This document shows positions 19,466 through 28,196 of a stretch of 64,000 bases of DNA, one piece after another (positions within the stretch are counted from its first letter, which is position 1; the number at the start of each line of letters is the position of its first letter). Source of the DNA: Myxococcus sp. RHSTA-1-4 (GTDB lineage: Bacteria; Myxococcota; Myxococcia; Myxococcales; Myxococcaceae); NCBI RefSeq assembly GCF_020037125.1, contig NZ_JAIQDG010000004.1, positions 1-64,000 on the forward strand, given 5' to 3'. The notes beneath the pieces were generated by a model, which was given only the letters and a program-made list of their open reading frames with translations, was not told the origin of the DNA and did not search any database. Position numbers and translations under genes: made by a program.

Positions 19466-20662
19466 CTACACCGACTGCAGCACGTAGAACTTGAGGTACT
19501 TCCCCTCCGGGAACTGCAGGCGCACCGGGTGGTCCGGCGGCTGGTAGCGCTCCTCGACGAGCGCCAGGTCCACGCCGGCCTTGAAGCTCGCCTCGCGCAC
19601 CGCGCCCATGAAGTCGAGCGGGCTCACGCGCGCCGAGCAGGACGCCGTGGCCAGCAGGCCCCCCGGCCGCAGGATGCCCAGCGCCTGCCGGTTGAGGGAC
19701 GCATAGCCGTCGATGGCCGCCTGCACCGCGCGCTGGCTCTTCGCGAAGGCCGGCGGGTCCAGGATGATGAGGTCGAAGGTGCGGCCCTCTTCCTTGAAGG
19801 ACTGGATGATCTTGAAGACATCCGCCGCCAGGAAGTCGTGCTTCTCCGCCGGCAGCCCGTTGCGCGTGAAGTTCTCACGGGCCAGGGCGATGGCGTCCGG
19901 GTCCAGGTCCACGCTGAACACGCTGTTGGCCCCGCCCAGCGCCGCGTTGACGGAGAAGCCGCCGCTGAAGCTGAAGCAGTTCAGCACGTCCCGGCCCTTC
20001 GCCAGCCGGCGGATGAGGTAGCGGTTCTCCCGCTGGTCCAGGAAGAAGCCCGTCTTCTGCCCGCGCCACGCGTCCACCAGGAAGGTGGCCCCGCGCTCGC
20101 GGATGGCAATCTGCTCCGGCGCCTCGTGCCCGTACAGCATCTTCCCCGAGCCGCGGCCCTCGTCCTCGTCCACGTCGTCGCGCCCCACCTCGTCGCGGCC
20201 GATGACGCCCTTCAGCCCCGGCACGCCCGCCTTCAGCGCCTCCAGGATGAGCGGCCGGTAGGGCGTCAGGCCCGCCGAGTACAGCTTCATCACCGCCCAG
20301 CCCGCGTAGAGGTCCACCACCACACCCGGCAGGCCGTCGCCCTCGCCATGAATCAGGCGGTAGCTGTCCGTGTCGGTCAGGTCGATGAGGGCCTGGCGCC
20401 CGGCCAGCGCCTGCCGCACCCGCCGGGTGATGAAGGCCGCGTCGACCGCCTCGCGCGCATCCCGCGTCAGCACGCGCACGGCGATGGCGGAGTGCGGGTC
20501 GTAGTACCCGCGCGCCACGAACTTCCCGTTCTCCGTCAGGTCCACCACGCAGCCGGGCGGAATCTTCGGCACATGCTCCAGCGCCTTGCGGAACACCCAC
20601 GGGTGCCCCGCGCGCAGGTGGCGCCCCAGTCCTCGCGCCAGCTCCAGCTTCACGACATTCAC
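19466..20662 (-). CDS. rlmI: 23S rRNA cytosine-C5 methyltransferase, RlmI type
   Basis: The 398-aa protein has an N-terminal PUA domain (LGRHLRAGHPWVFRKALEHV), then a SAM-dependent methyltransferase domain: NCFSFSGGFSVNAAL (motif I), VDLDPDAIALA, and DLIILDPPAFAKS (motif IV) with TASCSARV downstream supplying a catalytic-type cysteine. This is the RlmI/RlmK-like COG1092 layout, which makes m5C in 23S rRNA. GTG 20662 has a GAGGAG site and starts 4 nt after the stop of the HAD gene, suggesting coupling; the open frame upstream of it is not conserved. Confidence 0.88.
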   Translation of the reverse strand: MNVVKLELARGLGRHLRAGHPWVFRKALEHVPKIPPGCVVDLTENGKFVARGYYDPHSAIAVRVLTRDAREAVDAAFITRRVRQALAGRQALIDLTDTDSYRLIHGEGDGLPGVVVDLYAGWAVMKLYSAGLTPYRPLILEALKAGVPGLKGVIGRDEVGRDDVDEDEGRGSGKMLYGHEAPEQIAIRERGATFLVDAWRGQKTGFFLDQRENRYLIRRLAKGRDVLNCFSFSGGFSVNAALGGANSVFSVDLDPDAIALARENFTRNGLPAEKHDFLAADVFKIIQSFKEEGRTFDLIILDPPAFAKSQRAVQAAIDGYASLNRQALGILRPGGLLATASCSARVSPLDFMGAVREASFKAGVDLALVEERYQPPDHPVRLQFPEGKYLKFYVLQSV

Positions 20663-20666
20663 GATT

Positions 20667-21494
20667 TCACTCCTCACGGGCCGCACGGCCCCGACGGGCG
20701 AGGATGGCTCGCGCCAGCTCCTCGAAGCCCCGCCCCTCCGCCGCCCGGGTGATGAAGGCCGGTGGCGCGTCAATCCGGTCCAGCACGGACCTCACGTTGG
20801 CCACCCCGACGCCCAGTGCAAATGCAGCGAACATCGGGGCGTCGTTGAAAGAATCCCCCGCGTAGACGTAGCGCCCGTCCTTCGGGTCCAGCCGCTCGCC
20901 CCACGCCACCTTCGCGAAGCGCCGCGTGGCGCTCAGCTTGTCGAACCGGCCCAGCCAGCAGTTGACGTGCACCGACGAGCGCACCGCCGTCACCCCGCGC
21001 GCAGCCAGCAGCGCCTCGATGCGCGACGCCCCCGCGTCCCCCAGCCGTGCCTCTTCGTTGTAGTCCACGGCCAGGTCCACCTCCGTGTACGCGCTGTCCA
21101 GCGACAGCCGCGCACCGGGCACCTGCCGCAGCACCCGCCCCACCTCGGCCTGGAGCCGCCGCCGGTTCGCCGCCCGCTCGGCCGGCGCCTCCGCGTACAC
21201 CTTCCGCATCCGCCCGTGCTTCCCCCGTAGGAAGAACAGGCCCCCGTTCTCCACGATGACCCCGTCCACGGGGAGCTGCCGTGCCCACGCCTCGCCCCAC
21301 CCCGCCGGCCGCCCACTCACCAGCACCACGTGCAGGCCGGAGGCGGACAGGCGCTCGAGCGCCCGCACCGTGTCCGAGCGCAGCCTGTGCCCGGTGGTGA
21401 GCGTGCCATCCACGTCGGTGAAGACGCCCTTCACACGGGACAGGTCCGCCTCGCGCAGCGGGCGCGGGAGTGCCACCTTGCTGGGGGCCGTCAT
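20667..21494 (-). CDS. HAD-superfamily (Cof/IIB-like) phosphatase
   Basis: The 275-aa product starts ATG 21494, overlapping the preceding stop (TGATG). HAD motif I is FTDVDGTLT with the two catalytic aspartates, motif II is VLVSGRP, motif III includes the KLSATRRF lysine region, and motif IV is YAGDSFNDAPMF. The large cap between motifs II and III places it in the IIB (Cof, sucrose-phosphatase-like) group, which dephosphorylates small sugar or nucleotide phosphates. The substrate cannot be told. It is the middle gene of a tight three-gene unit with rlmI and a conserved-looking helical protein. Confidence 0.83.
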   Translation of the reverse strand: MTAPSKVALPRPLREADLSRVKGVFTDVDGTLTTGHRLRSDTVRALERLSASGLHVVLVSGRPAGWGEAWARQLPVDGVIVENGGLFFLRGKHGRMRKVYAEAPAERAANRRRLQAEVGRVLRQVPGARLSLDSAYTEVDLAVDYNEEARLGDAGASRIEALLAARGVTAVRSSVHVNCWLGRFDKLSATRRFAKVAWGERLDPKDGRYVYAGDSFNDAPMFAAFALGVGVANVRSVLDRIDAPPAFITRAAEGRGFEELARAILARRGRAAREE

Positions 21495-22636
21495 CACATC
21501 ACGTCCAGCGAGGCCAACAGCCCCTGGAAGGTCTCGATGGTGTTCTTCAGCTCGGGCGCGGGGAGCTGACCGATCTGCAGCTTGCGCGCCTTGCGCAGGA
21601 AGGCATCCAGCTCCCCGTCCCTCCCGTAGAGGGACTGGGCGCTGCTGGCCGCCTCCGCCAGGGCCTTGGCGGCGCCCGCCAGGTCCGAGCCCACCAGCGA
21701 CAGGGCCCGCTCCAGCCGCACGCCACAGGAGGCCCACACCTCACGGTCATGGATGATGAGGACCTGCCGCTGGTTCACCGCGGACAGGCCGCGCACGAAC
21801 TCGTCGAGCTGCTCCACCACCGCCACCAGCTCCGGCCTGGCGGGGTTGGGAAGGATGGCCAGCCGGCCCACCTCGGCGCGCATCTCCACGATGCGGCGCT
21901 TGTCCTGCGCGCGCAGGTTCCGGTACGCGGCCGTGCGGCCGAAGGCGTCCAGCTCCGTCTGGAGCTGCTGCGCGTTCCACTGGACGTCCTCGGGCTCGGC
22001 CTCGCGCACCTTCTTGAGCCGCGCGGCAATGATGCGGGCCAGGTCGGAGGTGATGGCGCGCACCGTCACGGCGGCCTTCACCTCCACCTCGTAGCCGGGC
22101 ACCACCTGCGCCCGCGTCACCTCGCCGAAGGTGCTCACCGACTCGAACACCAGGTTGCTCATCTGCTCGCGGAAGCGGGCGCGGAAGCGCTGGATCTCCG
22201 ACAGCAGCGTCCACCGGTCACTCACCACGGACGGGTTGCGCATGGCCTCGCCGAGCTGGGTGACGCCCTGGGCGATCTGCCGCATGGCCTCCTGGAGCAC
22301 GCCGGCCGAGCCTTCCATGCCCTTGGCGGACGGGCCGGCCGCGCCCGTGGCCACCGGAAACTCCTCGCGGATGACGTTGAGCAGCGCGTTCACGTCCACC
22401 ACCGTGTCGCGGATGACGGGCGCCATCTCCTCCCACAGCGACAGGTCCGGGGACGAGTCCACGACGGGCGTCTCGTACTTCACCAGGTCCATGTCACTCA
22501 GCCGGGCGATGGCCTGGGCCGCGGCGGCGTACACCTTGCGCAGCCGGCCGGCGAACGCGCGGTCGGGGATGGACTTCAGGATTGCTTCGAGCCTCGGGGA
22601 CAGCGAGGCCTGTGGGGTCTCTGCGGCTTCGGACAC
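21494..22636 (-). CDS. Uncharacterised helical protein (380 aa)
   Basis: I do not recognise this family. It is entirely soluble-looking and helix-rich with a repeated Arg/Glu pattern (EIQRFRARFREQMSNLVFE, RIIAARLKKVREAEPED, LDAFLRKARKLQ), a short variable stretch around residues 110-125, and no signal peptide or catalytic motif. GTG 22636 is used because residues from SEAAETPQ onward look coding while the longer frame overlaps corA. Overlap by one base with the HAD gene implies translational coupling. A scaffold or cytoskeletal-type role is possible but unsupported. Confidence 0.65.
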   Translation of the reverse strand: MSEAAETPQASLSPRLEAILKSIPDRAFAGRLRKVYAAAAQAIARLSDMDLVKYETPVVDSSPDLSLWEEMAPVIRDTVVDVNALLNVIREEFPVATGAAGPSAKGMEGSAGVLQEAMRQIAQGVTQLGEAMRNPSVVSDRWTLLSEIQRFRARFREQMSNLVFESVSTFGEVTRAQVVPGYEVEVKAAVTVRAITSDLARIIAARLKKVREAEPEDVQWNAQQLQTELDAFGRTAAYRNLRAQDKRRIVEMRAEVGRLAILPNPARPELVAVVEQLDEFVRGLSAVNQRQVLIIHDREVWASCGVRLERALSLVGSDLAGAAKALAEAASSAQSLYGRDGELDAFLRKARKLQIGQLPAPELKNTIETFQGLLASLDVM

Positions 22637-22726
22637 GGGCGGGTACTCTACTAGCGCTCGACTTCCGCGCGGGGGAGTTCTAGCACTCGGTTCCAGGCGG
22701 GGCCGCCTCTTCGGGAGCGCTACGGG

Positions 22727-23671
22727 ATGATCCAGGTCTGTCTGTTGAAGGACGGTCAGGTGGTCAGCGGGGGGGAGGAGCTCCTCTCCCAGGACGGCCG
22801 GAAGTGGATCGACGTACAGCAGCCGACCGAGGAGGTGTTGAACCGCCTGGCCGAGCGGTTCGGCCTGCACAAGCTGGCCGTGGAGGACTGCCTGCACCTG
22901 GACCAGCGGCCCAAGCTGGAGGAATACCCCAACCACCAGTTCATCGTCCTCCAGGGTTTCACCACCGCCACCAAGGACGTGTGTGACCTGACGCTGCACG
23001 AGCACCACTTCTTCCTGGCCCCGGAGTGGATCATCAGCGTCCACGACTTCCCCTTCGCCGGGTTCGACGCGGTGATGAAGCGCGTGCGGGACGACCCGAA
23101 GGCGACGCTGGAGCGGGGGACGGACTTCATCCTCTACATGCTGGCGGACGGGCTGGTGGACGCGCAGTTCCCCATCCTGGACGCGTTCAGCGACGAGCTG
23201 GAGGACCTGGAGGTCGCCATCTTCGAGAAGGTGGAGCCCCAGCAGCTCCAGCGCATCTTCGAGATGAAGCGGATGCTGGTGCAGGTCCGCCGGGTGCTGT
23301 CGCCCCAGCGGGACGTGGTGGGCCTGCTGTCCCGGCGGGGCATCGTCCACGTCAACGAGCGGACGACGCTCTACTTTCGCGACGTGTATGACCACCTGGT
23401 GCGGCTGTACGAGCAGATCGACGCGGGCCGCGACATCCTGGGCAACGTGATGGACGGCTACCTGTCCATGGTGGCCAACAAGACGAACGACATCACCAAG
23501 CAGCTCACCATCTTCGCCACCCTCTTCCTGCCGCTGTCGTTCATCGTCGGGTTCTTCGGGCAGAACTTCGAGGCGCTGTCATCGACTGGCTACTACTACG
23601 CCATGTGGGTGATGATCATCGGGTTCCCGGTGGCGCTCGTCCTGTGGTTCAAGCACAAGCAGTGGCTCTGA
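22727..23671 (+). CDS. corA: CorA-type divalent-cation transporter (GQN variant)
   Basis: The 314-aa protein has a large N-terminal cytoplasmic domain and two C-terminal membrane helices (LTIFATLFLPLSFIVGFFG and YYYAMWVMIIGFPVALVLWF). The selectivity loop after the first helix is FFGQNFE, with Gln279 in place of Met of the usual GMN motif. CorA proteins form pentameric Mg2+/Co2+/Ni2+ channels; GQN-type loops occur in some lineages. It ends in the typical basic tail KHKQWL. A hydrolase gene follows 19 bp later on the same strand. Confidence 0.88.
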   Translation: MIQVCLLKDGQVVSGGEELLSQDGRKWIDVQQPTEEVLNRLAERFGLHKLAVEDCLHLDQRPKLEEYPNHQFIVLQGFTTATKDVCDLTLHEHHFFLAPEWIISVHDFPFAGFDAVMKRVRDDPKATLERGTDFILYMLADGLVDAQFPILDAFSDELEDLEVAIFEKVEPQQLQRIFEMKRMLVQVRRVLSPQRDVVGLLSRRGIVHVNERTTLYFRDVYDHLVRLYEQIDAGRDILGNVMDGYLSMVANKTNDITKQLTIFATLFLPLSFIVGFFGQNFEALSSTGYYYAMWVMIIGFPVALVLWFKHKQWL

Positions 23672-23690
23672 CGTCTCCGGGAGGCGAACG

Positions 23691-24488
23691 ATGCTGACGG
23701 TGTCCGTGGATGGAATCCCCCTGCACTACCGCGACGTGGGCCAGGGGCCTCCCGTGCTGTTGCTGCACGCCTTCCCGCTCAGCGGGGACGCGTTCGACAA
23801 GCAGGTGAAGGCGCTGTCGGGGCGCTATCGCTTCATCCTCCCGGACCACCGGGGCTTCGGGCAGAGCAAGCTGGGCGACGGGCCCACGGAGATGTCGCGC
23901 ATCGCCCGGGACACGCTGGCGCTGCTGGACTCGCTGAAGCTCGACCGGGTGGTGGTGGGCGGCGTGTCCATGGGCGGCTACGCGGCCATGGCCCTGCTGC
24001 GAGAGGACGCGGGCCGGGTGGCCGGGCTGGTGCTGGTGGACACGCAGGCCAGCGCGGACGACGCCGCCGGGAAGGAGCGCCGGGAGGCCTCCGCGAAGGA
24101 GGCGCTGGAGAAGGGCGTGGACCCGCTCGTCCAGACGCTGCTGCCCAGGCTGGTGGCGACCGGGCCGGACTCACCGGTGGGGCGCGAGGTGGAGGCGCTG
24201 ATGCGCACGGCCTCGCGCGAGGGCATCGCCGCGGCCCAGAGGGGCATGGCGCTGCGGCCGGACAGCAAGGACATCCTGGCGCGCTACGCCGGCCCGGCGC
24301 TGGTGGTGGTGGGCGAGCACGACGCCATCACCCCGCTGGAGAAGGCAAAGGCCATGGCGGACCTCATCTCCGGCGCCCGGCTGGAGGTGATTCCCGGGGC
24401 CGCGCACCTGCCCAACCAGGAGCAGCCGGAGCGGTTCAACGCGGTGCTGGACAGCTTCCTGTCGTCCCTGCGGTACGGAGATTCCTGA
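23691..24488 (+). CDS. Alpha/beta hydrolase (triad complete)
   Basis: The 265-aa product is a canonical alpha/beta hydrolase: oxyanion segment LLHAFPLSGDAF, DHRGFGQS, nucleophile GVSMGG, acid GEHDAITP and histidine GAAHLPNQEQP. No signal peptide. The 3-oxoadipate-enol-lactonase/haloperoxidase-like group fits best by pattern, but substrate is unknown. GGGAGGCG ribosome-binding site; probably co-transcribed with corA. A hairpin follows its stop. Confidence 0.85.
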   Translation: MLTVSVDGIPLHYRDVGQGPPVLLLHAFPLSGDAFDKQVKALSGRYRFILPDHRGFGQSKLGDGPTEMSRIARDTLALLDSLKLDRVVVGGVSMGGYAAMALLREDAGRVAGLVLVDTQASADDAAGKERREASAKEALEKGVDPLVQTLLPRLVATGPDSPVGREVEALMRTASREGIAAAQRGMALRPDSKDILARYAGPALVVVGEHDAITPLEKAKAMADLISGARLEVIPGAAHLPNQEQPERFNAVLDSFLSSLRYGDS

Positions 24489-24489
24489 C

Positions 24490-24512
24490 GGCCCGGGGAA
24501 AACGCCCGGGCC
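24490..24512. terminator. Hairpin between convergent hydrolase and lipoprotein genes
   Basis: An 8-bp perfect stem (24490-24497 with 24505-24512) with a 7-nt A-rich loop sits in the 41-bp gap between convergent genes. Likely bidirectional terminator; no T-tract is seen. Confidence 0.55.
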
Positions 24513-24529
24513 TCGGAGGCTCAACGGAC

Positions 24530-24907
24530 TCAGGGCTGGCAGGTCACCTGCTCATTGGTGACCGAGCACGAGGAGCAGGTGGCCGTCTCCTCCAGCACGC
24601 CCTGCCGGCACTCCAGCACGGCCAGCCCGTCCGCGCGGCACAGCCCCTTGCCCTCGGCGCTGGAGGCGCAGGCATCACCGGCCCGGTTGTTCGTCGTGTC
24701 ACAGCGCACGGCGTCGTCCGTCTCGCGGCAGCCGAGCGGGCCGCGGCAGGGGACCTCCCGCCAGACACCGCCCCGGCACTCCAGTGCGAGGACGTCTTCC
24801 TGGCAGACGAAGCCGCTCCCCTCACAGCTATCTCCCGCGCTCTGACCGCAGCCGGCGAGGAGGAGGGAGGCAACAAGGGACACAGCGGCGAAAGAGAGAC
24901 GGTTCAT
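24530..24907 (-). CDS. Cysteine-rich lipoprotein
   Basis: The product is 125 aa. The signal peptide ends in the lipobox LLLAGC. The mature part has two tandem units with evenly spaced cysteines: VCQEDVLALECRGGVWREVPC and LCRADGLAVLECRQGVLEETATC. This 'C...(VL)ALEC..G.W...C' unit is common in myxobacterial surface lipoproteins and is probably disulphide-bonded. No enzymatic role is suggested. It lies downstream of, and on the same strand as, the dipeptidase gene (36 bp apart). Confidence 0.75.
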   Translation of the reverse strand: MNRLSFAAVSLVASLLLAGCGQSAGDSCEGSGFVCQEDVLALECRGGVWREVPCRGPLGCRETDDAVRCDTTNNRAGDACASSAEGKGLCRADGLAVLECRQGVLEETATCSSCSVTNEQVTCQP

Positions 24908-24943
24908 GGGCTCCGGCCAATATTTCGAGCGTCCCGCTCCGGG

Positions 24944-25948
24944 TCAACCACCCAGTGTCTCATGGAAGAAACGCCGGAAGTTTCCACCCATGACACGTTC
25001 CACCCAGGACTCCGGATGCCGCCGCAACAGGGCCTCGGTGAGCAGATGCAGGTCCGTGACGTCCTTCATCCCCCTGGGCAGCGGCACCATGCCGTCGTAA
25101 TCGGAGCCCAGCCCCACCCCGCCCTCGCCCATGACGTCCACGGCATGCTCGATGTGGCGGACCACGTCGTCCACCGCGTCCCCGCCCAGGTACACGGGGG
25201 CGAAGATGATGCCCACCACCCCACCCCGGTCCGCGATTCGGCGCAGGGACGCGTCGGTGAGGTTGCGCCAGCCGCCCCCCGCCGCCCGCACCCCCGTGTG
25301 TGAACAGAAGAACCGCACCGTGGGGTGGGCGAAGAGGTCCTCCAGCGTGCGCTCCGAGGCATGGGCCACGTCCACGCTGAGGCCCACGCGGGCCATCTCC
25401 TCCATCACCTCGTGGCCCAGCGGCGTCAGGCCCCGGTTGCCCATCATGGGGAACGAGGAGCCCCCCAGGTCATTGTTGGACAGGTGGGTGAGGCCCATGA
25501 AGCGCACGCCGCGCCGGTGCAGCTCCGCCAGCCGTTCCACCCGGCCTTCGATGGCATGTCCCCCCTCCACGCCCAGCACCGCGGACAGCCTTCCCTGGGC
25601 GAGGTTGTCCTCCAGCGCGGCCCCGGTGGTGGTGATGCGCGCGGCATCCCCGGAGGCGCGGCAGAACGCCTCCATGCGCTCTATCTGCCACAGGGCGCGC
25701 GTCCACTCGCTCGCGCGTGCCTCGCGAGGCCAGCCCCGCCACGCGGCGAACACCGGGAAGCCTCCGATGAAGGGGAAGCCCCGGGTGACGATGGTGAAGC
25801 ACTGCAGCTTCACCCCCGCCTCCCGCAGGCGGGGGAAGTCGACATGTCCCTCCTCGGAGCGGGCGCACAGGTCGCGGTTCCACATGAGGGAGTCCGCGTG
25901 TCCGTCCGCGATGCACCAGCGCTGGTGGAGCTCGTTCACGTCACCCAT
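24944..25948 (-). CDS. Membrane-dipeptidase-type (M19) metallopeptidase
   Basis: The 334-aa peptidase M19 family protein shows the two-metal site: HxD in DGHADSLMW, bridging Glu in GVEGGHA, His in DVAHAS and in FCSHTGVRA, and late Asp in GLGSDYDG. Family members hydrolyse dipeptides, including D-configured ones. There is no signal peptide, so it is probably cytosolic. ATG 25948 (MGDVNELHQRW) is chosen because conservation begins there; a GTG at 26017 would add 23 unconserved residues. Confidence 0.87.
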   Translation of the reverse strand: MGDVNELHQRWCIADGHADSLMWNRDLCARSEEGHVDFPRLREAGVKLQCFTIVTRGFPFIGGFPVFAAWRGWPREARASEWTRALWQIERMEAFCRASGDAARITTTGAALEDNLAQGRLSAVLGVEGGHAIEGRVERLAELHRRGVRFMGLTHLSNNDLGGSSFPMMGNRGLTPLGHEVMEEMARVGLSVDVAHASERTLEDLFAHPTVRFFCSHTGVRAAGGGWRNLTDASLRRIADRGGVVGIIFAPVYLGGDAVDDVVRHIEHAVDVMGEGGVGLGSDYDGMVPLPRGMKDVTDLHLLTEALLRRHPESWVERVMGGNFRRFFHETLGG

Positions 25949-26041
25949 GCGCGGCAGTCTGCCCGGCCGGGAGCGCGAGACAAGCGCCACCCGCGCCCTG
26001 GCGCCAGTGTCCGACACGAATGCGTGCTTCCAGGCCCCCGC

Positions 26042-27172
26042 TCATGACTCCGGCGTGGACGCCGGCCGGTGGGAGTGAGGCGGCGCGGAGTCCTCCCACC
26101 GCAGCACGTCCGCGGACCGGCGGCGGGAGCGGGCATCACGGCGCACCTGGGCGGCCTCGCGCTCGGCCTCACGGGGGCCGTAGGTGTAGCCCAGCCCGGC
26201 CAGCACGCCGCGCAGCGCGTCCCTCAGCTCCAGCCCCGACTGGAAGCGTTCGGAAGGCTCACGCCGGAGCAGCCGCCCGAGGATGGCGCGCATGGAGCCG
26301 GACAGCCCCTGCGTGGCGCGCTCCACGTGCTCCGGGGTGAGGCACGCCATGCGCGCCGCCATCATGGGCGCGGGCAGCCAGCTGGGCACCTCCGCGAGCA
26401 GCGACTCCGCCTCCGGGAGGGGGCCGGTGGCCAGCGCGGCGCGCTCCACGTCCTCCAGGTCCAGCAGGTGCAGTCCGGTGAGCAGCTCCAGCAGCACCAC
26501 GCCCAGGGAGAACAGGTCCGAGCGCCCGTCCAGGGGCCGGCGCATGAGCGCCTCCGGGGAGGCATACGCGAGGTCCCCCCGGACGACATGGCCCTCCGTG
26601 CCCACGCGGCCCGGCAGCTTCGCCCAGGCCATGGCGAAGTCCGCCAGCTTCACCCGGCCATGCACGTCCAGGCGCAGCGTGCGCGGAGACACGTCCCGGT
26701 GCACGATGCCGAGCGGCTGGCCCCGCGCGTCCTCCAGGGTGTGGGCGTGGTGGAGCGCGTCCGCGACCTCCGCGCCCACGTAGGCGCCGAAGGCCTCCGA
26801 GAAGGGCCTGCGCCGCAGCGCCGCGAAGCTGGTGAGCGTCTCCAGGCTGTGGCCCTCCACGTACTCCATCACCAGGTGCGGCGAGCCCTCGTGCACGCGC
26901 ACCAGGAACACCTGGGCGATGGCGGGATGGCTGAGCTGCATGAGCAGCTTGACCTCCTCGCGCAGGCGCGCGCGTCCCTGGGCATCCCCGGCGTCCTGCA
27001 ACCGCTTGATGACCACGAGGTCACCGGGTGTGTCCGCGTAGTGCCGGCGCGCGAGCAGCATCTCCCCCGGCCCCCGGGGACCGAGGAACCGGACCAGCTC
27101 ATACGACGTGGCCCCGGTGGAGAAGAGGATGAAGGGCTTGGAAGCGGGGTGCTCCGGGTGGTGGGTGGCCAT
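26042..27172 (-). CDS. Serine/threonine protein kinase homologue with altered catalytic motifs
   Basis: The 376-aa protein has a Hanks-type kinase domain (about residues 22-300): Lys56 in VVIKRL, HRD with Asp160 (VHRDVSPR), and the SPEAL motif. Two positions deviate: the Mg-binding Asn after HRD is Thr165, and DFG reads DFA (Ala180). The glycine-rich loop is also irregular (GPRGPGE). It may be weakly active or a pseudokinase. The C-terminal tail is Arg/Glu-rich without a membrane segment, so it is soluble. ATG 27172 has an AGGAGG site; the longer frame is not supported. Confidence 0.82.
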   Translation of the reverse strand: MATHHPEHPASKPFILFSTGATSYELVRFLGPRGPGEMLLARRHYADTPGDLVVIKRLQDAGDAQGRARLREEVKLLMQLSHPAIAQVFLVRVHEGSPHLVMEYVEGHSLETLTSFAALRRRPFSEAFGAYVGAEVADALHHAHTLEDARGQPLGIVHRDVSPRTLRLDVHGRVKLADFAMAWAKLPGRVGTEGHVVRGDLAYASPEALMRRPLDGRSDLFSLGVVLLELLTGLHLLDLEDVERAALATGPLPEAESLLAEVPSWLPAPMMAARMACLTPEHVERATQGLSGSMRAILGRLLRREPSERFQSGLELRDALRGVLAGLGYTYGPREAEREAAQVRRDARSRRRSADVLRWEDSAPPHSHRPASTPES

Positions 27173-27298
27173 ATGCCTCCTGGGCGGAAAGTCCTCCCCT
27201 GGGTTGGGAAGGCGTGAGAAAACCTCACGGGTCCCTCCTACCACCCACGTCCGACACACCCTCCCAACCTCCCAACACGGATTCAGGAATAAAAGGGA

Positions 27299-27354
27299 AC
27301 GGCCCCCGCCGGAACGGGAGCCGTCCGAGCCGGCCCGCGAGAAAACGGGCCGGC
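27299..27354 (-). terminator. Tandem terminator hairpins after the coiled-coil lipoprotein gene
   Basis: Two stem-loops follow the lipoprotein stop on the minus strand. The first (27329-27354) is a perfect 9-bp stem; the second (27299-27324) is an interrupted stem followed in the transcript direction by TTCCCTTTTATTCC. The second is a plausible intrinsic terminator, separating this gene from the kinase gene downstream. Confidence 0.7.
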
Positions 27355-27370
27355 CACCGCGCCTCGCGGA

Positions 27371-27937
27371 CTACTGCTTCTTCTGCGCCGGCTGGGTGAC
27401 TGTCAGCTCGCGGGCCACCATGTCCTTGCCCTCCATGACGTAGGAGGCGCGGACCTGGCTCCCCTCGGTGACGTCATCCAGCTTCACCGGGGCGTTGTTC
27501 TGCAGGATGCGGGTCTGGTCGTTCGTCTTCAGCTTGATCTGCTTGTTGGTGCTGGTGTCGACCAGGGTGAGCGAGTCACCCTCGGTGGAGAGCACGCGGC
27601 CATTCACGCTGGTGGCCGCCGCGGTGGCACCGGCCATGCCGGAGCCCCCCTGCGCCGTGTCCTCGCGCAGCTCCTCCTGCTGCTCGCGCTGGGCCTCGGT
27701 GACGTCCTGTTCCTCCTCGCGGACGTCCTGCTGCGCGCTGGCGATCTCCTCCTGCGCCTCCTGCTGCGCGCCGGCCGACTCCTCCTGCGCCTCCTGGCGG
27801 GCCTCCGCCGTCTCCTGCTGGGCCTCCTGCTGGGCCTCGGCGACATCGCGTTGCTCGGACTCGACGCTTTCACGCTTGCAACCCGAAACCAGCGCCAGTC
27901 CCGCCACCGCGGTGACCGCCATCATGAGCTTGCGCAT
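27371..27937 (-). CDS. Lipoprotein with Glu/Gln-rich coiled coil and small beta domain
   Basis: The 188-aa precursor has a lipobox (LALVSGC). Residues about 24-95 are a run of EAQQE/ARQEAQEE-like units that would form a long charged coiled coil. The last about 75 residues (VNGRVLSTEGDSLTLVD to VARELTVTQ) resemble a small OB-like DUF5666-type domain. It is probably a periplasm-facing or outer-membrane lipoprotein with a spacer-like stalk. A strong RBS (AAGGAG) precedes it. It ends 17 bp before a tandem terminator. Confidence 0.75.
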   Translation of the reverse strand: MRKLMMAVTAVAGLALVSGCKRESVESEQRDVAEAQQEAQQETAEARQEAQEESAGAQQEAQEEIASAQQDVREEEQDVTEAQREQQEELREDTAQGGSGMAGATAAATSVNGRVLSTEGDSLTLVDTSTNKQIKLKTNDQTRILQNNAPVKLDDVTEGSQVRASYVMEGKDMVARELTVTQPAQKKQ

Positions 27938-28196
27938 ATCCCTGCTCCTTTCCCTGTGGACCGGAAGGGCGTCTCCCCCGGCGTTGGGCTGAAAGTGAGC
28001 GTGGCCTCGGACCTTGAACAGGGCTTGTCAGGAGCGCGGGATGACACAGGGGCACCGGGCCGCACACGGAGCGCCCGGCCGCCCGGCCGCCATGGCGGGA
28101 ACAAGGCCCTGGGCCGTACCGCGAGTGGGAATGCGCATTCCCACCGGGAGTCCCTGGCCTACCCTCCTCCGGGCACACCGGATGATGTGACTGGCG

